A DNA stretch of 22,223 nucleotides. It comes from a virus. The notes beneath the pieces were generated by a model, which did not search any database, was not told where the DNA came from, and was given only the letters and a program-made list of their open reading frames with translations. Both the position numbers and the translations under genes were made by a program. How positions within the stretch are numbered: the first letter of the stretch is position 1; every line of letters begins with the position of its first letter. Positions 21,381 through 22,223 of the stretch are shown here, piece after piece. The DNA is taken from the IMG/VR virus record IMGVR_UViG_3300025168_000754, positions 1 to 22,223 of that record. The stretch is one strand, 5' to 3'.

Positions 21381-21824
21381 TTATTCTCCTTTTAAAACCC
21401 TATCTTTCAATCGTATAGCTCTGGGACCTACTTGTATAGCCCAACGACTATCTAACATTTCAACTGCTGCTTTATCCCATTTATGTTCTTCCATAGCTTT
21501 TAAGAATTTTTTAAATTTTAACAACCTTGTTATACCTAAATTAAAACACATATTAGCCATAACTCTTTGTAAATCTTCAGGTAAATCTTTCCACCATTCC
21601 ATATTTCTATCTAAATCATCAATAACGTTTTGAATATCTTTTTCAAAACATTCTGTAATTCTTTCTTTAGAAACAGGAGTATCTACTACTTGTCCATGTT
21701 CAGGGTCTGTTTCTAATATTAAATGCCCTATACCAAAAGTCGGGTACCCTAAATGGTCTAAGTATATTTTATCAATACATCCTTCATCAAAAGTTAATTC
21801 GTCTTGTAATTTAGTCATATCCAT
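21381..21824 (-). CDS. T4-type lysozyme / endolysin (GH24)
   Basis: This 147-aa muramidase should cleave peptidoglycan at lysis. The GH24 catalytic triad is visible in the order E-D-T: TFDEGCIDKIYLDH followed by LGYPTFGIGH matches the T4 lysozyme arrangement. FNLGITRLLKFKKFLKAM and WAIQVGPRAIRL match conserved C-terminal regions. The open frame extends upstream to 21986, but the start at 21824 (MDMTKL) is chosen because AAAAGGGG lies 7 nt upstream, the extension overlaps the 108-aa gene, and the protein then has the normal family length. No signal peptide is present, so a holin would be needed; a candidate lies at 19937-20287. Confidence 0.9.
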   Translation of the reverse strand: MDMTKLQDELTFDEGCIDKIYLDHLGYPTFGIGHLILETDPEHGQVVDTPVSKERITECFEKDIQNVIDDLDRNMEWWKDLPEDLQRVMANMCFNLGITRLLKFKKFLKAMEEHKWDKAAVEMLDSRWAIQVGPRAIRLKDRVLKGE

Positions 21825-21835
21825 AATATCCCCTT

Positions 21836-22162
21836 TTATAATATTTCTATTATTGTATCTCCACCAGTTGATACACTTATTTGTCCAAGAGACATAGTTC
21901 CCTGAACTCCTTTTTCTGTTCCTGAATAAATATCTACCCATTTTGTTCCTGTCCAAAGTTGTAATTGTTGAGTTGCTAAATTCCAAATAATATCGCCAGT
22001 ATTAAATTGATTAAGGTTCCTTTCAGTTTCATTAACGTTTACAGTTGAACCAATATTAACTTTATTTAAACTTAATTCTAATACTCTAACTAATCTGTTA
22101 AAAAGTTCTGGTGAAAGAGGTCCTATAGCAACAGGTAATTTAGTTTCTAGTAATTTACCCAT
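21836..22162 (-). CDS. Small virion-like phage protein
   Basis: This 108-aa protein begins MGKLLETKLPVAIGPLSPEL. It carries the segment IIWNLATQQLQLWTGTKWVD (about 58-77), a pattern I associate with small phage structural or fibre-associated proteins. The C terminus is Gly/Ser/Thr-rich and beta-prone. There are no membrane segments. The start is a TAATG overlap with the gene entering from the right, and the stop lies 11 bp before the lysozyme start. A virion role is a guess from context. Confidence 0.6.
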   Translation of the reverse strand: MGKLLETKLPVAIGPLSPELFNRLVRVLELSLNKVNIGSTVNVNETERNLNQFNTGDIIWNLATQQLQLWTGTKWVDIYSGTEKGVQGTMSLGQISVSTGGDTIIEIL

Positions 22163-22223
22163 TATCTTTTACCGTCAGGTTGTACCGTTATACGAGTTGC
22201 TCCTGCTCTAAAACTCATACCTA
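22162..22223 (-). CDS. C-terminal end of an unrecognised gene (partial)
   Basis: This is the last 19 codons of a minus-strand gene entering from the right edge. They read GMSFRAGATRITVQPDGKR and stop in a TAATG overlap with the 108-aa gene. It is too short for any assignment. Frame continuity and coupling support that it is coding. Confidence 0.55.
   Translation of the reverse strand, partial: GMSFRAGATRITVQPDGKR

Noticed and set aside
21825-21986. N-terminal extension of the lysozyme frame to 201 aa
   Set aside because: The extension is antisense-like low-similarity sequence overlapping the 108-aa gene. The start at 21824 has a strong ribosome-binding site and gives the normal GH24 length.
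1-22223. CRISPR array, insertion sequence or integrase/attachment site
   Set aside because: No spaced palindromic repeats, transposase, recombinase or terminal inverted repeats were seen. The tandem repeats present are all within coding low-complexity segments.

Overview
This window is a compact, AT-rich (roughly two-thirds A+T by eye) stretch of a tailed-phage genome. It is most likely an uncultured marine phage infecting a Gram-negative bacterium. The case for a phage is a GH24 (T4-type) lysozyme, a holin-like gene, a run of large low-complexity virion or ejection-type proteins, an AEP/TOTE primase, a lone SNF2-type helicase, very small basic proteins of a kind familiar from marine phages, and almost no intergenic DNA. 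Many genes meet in TAATG or ATGA overlaps. No terminase, portal, capsid, integrase, DNA polymerase or tRNA gene is visible, so this is only part of the genome.

Layout, left to right. (1) Positions 1-3317, minus strand: a replication or nucleotide-metabolism cluster, transcribed leftward (108-aa unknown, 191-aa unknown, 257-aa possible ssDNA-binding protein, TOTE/AEP primase, start of a further gene). (2) Positions 3318-3636: the only long intergenic region, divergent, extremely AT-rich, with a phased TATTAGA repeat. (3) Positions 3637-5079: an SNF2-like helicase, the only clear plus-strand gene, whose stop codon overlaps that of the opposing late operon. (4) Positions 5076-14874, minus strand: a virion or ejection module of six repetitive, Gly/Pro/Gln-rich or very large proteins plus a 35-aa basic protein. 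It is preceded by a candidate sigma70-like promoter and two leader hairpins. (5) Positions 14959-19754, minus strand: csgF, csgG, a curlin-like gene, a FecR-domain gene and a CHASE2-adenylate/guanylate cyclase gene. (6) Positions 19765-22223, minus strand: a 63-aa unknown, holin-like protein, SNase-type nuclease, three small Lys-rich proteins, lysozyme, a small virion-like protein and the tail end of another gene.

The most striking content is region 5. It is a complete-looking curli-type (type VIII) export cassette: CsgF- and CsgG-like pore components, a curlin-like secreted substrate, a periplasmic FecR protein whose C terminus itself looks like a curlin repeat, and a membrane cyclase with a periplasmic CHASE2 sensor and an intact catalytic site. 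All five genes are co-directional, overlapping or nearly so, and embedded between lysis and virion genes. My inference is a phage-encoded surface-fibre or outer-membrane-pore module coupled to cyclic-nucleotide signalling. It might remodel the infected cell surface, help release, or supply a virion component. I recall csgG/csgF homologues being noted in some pelagiphage-type genomes. The five-gene arrangement with curlin, FecR-curlin and a CHASE2 cyclase is what I would treat as potentially undescribed.
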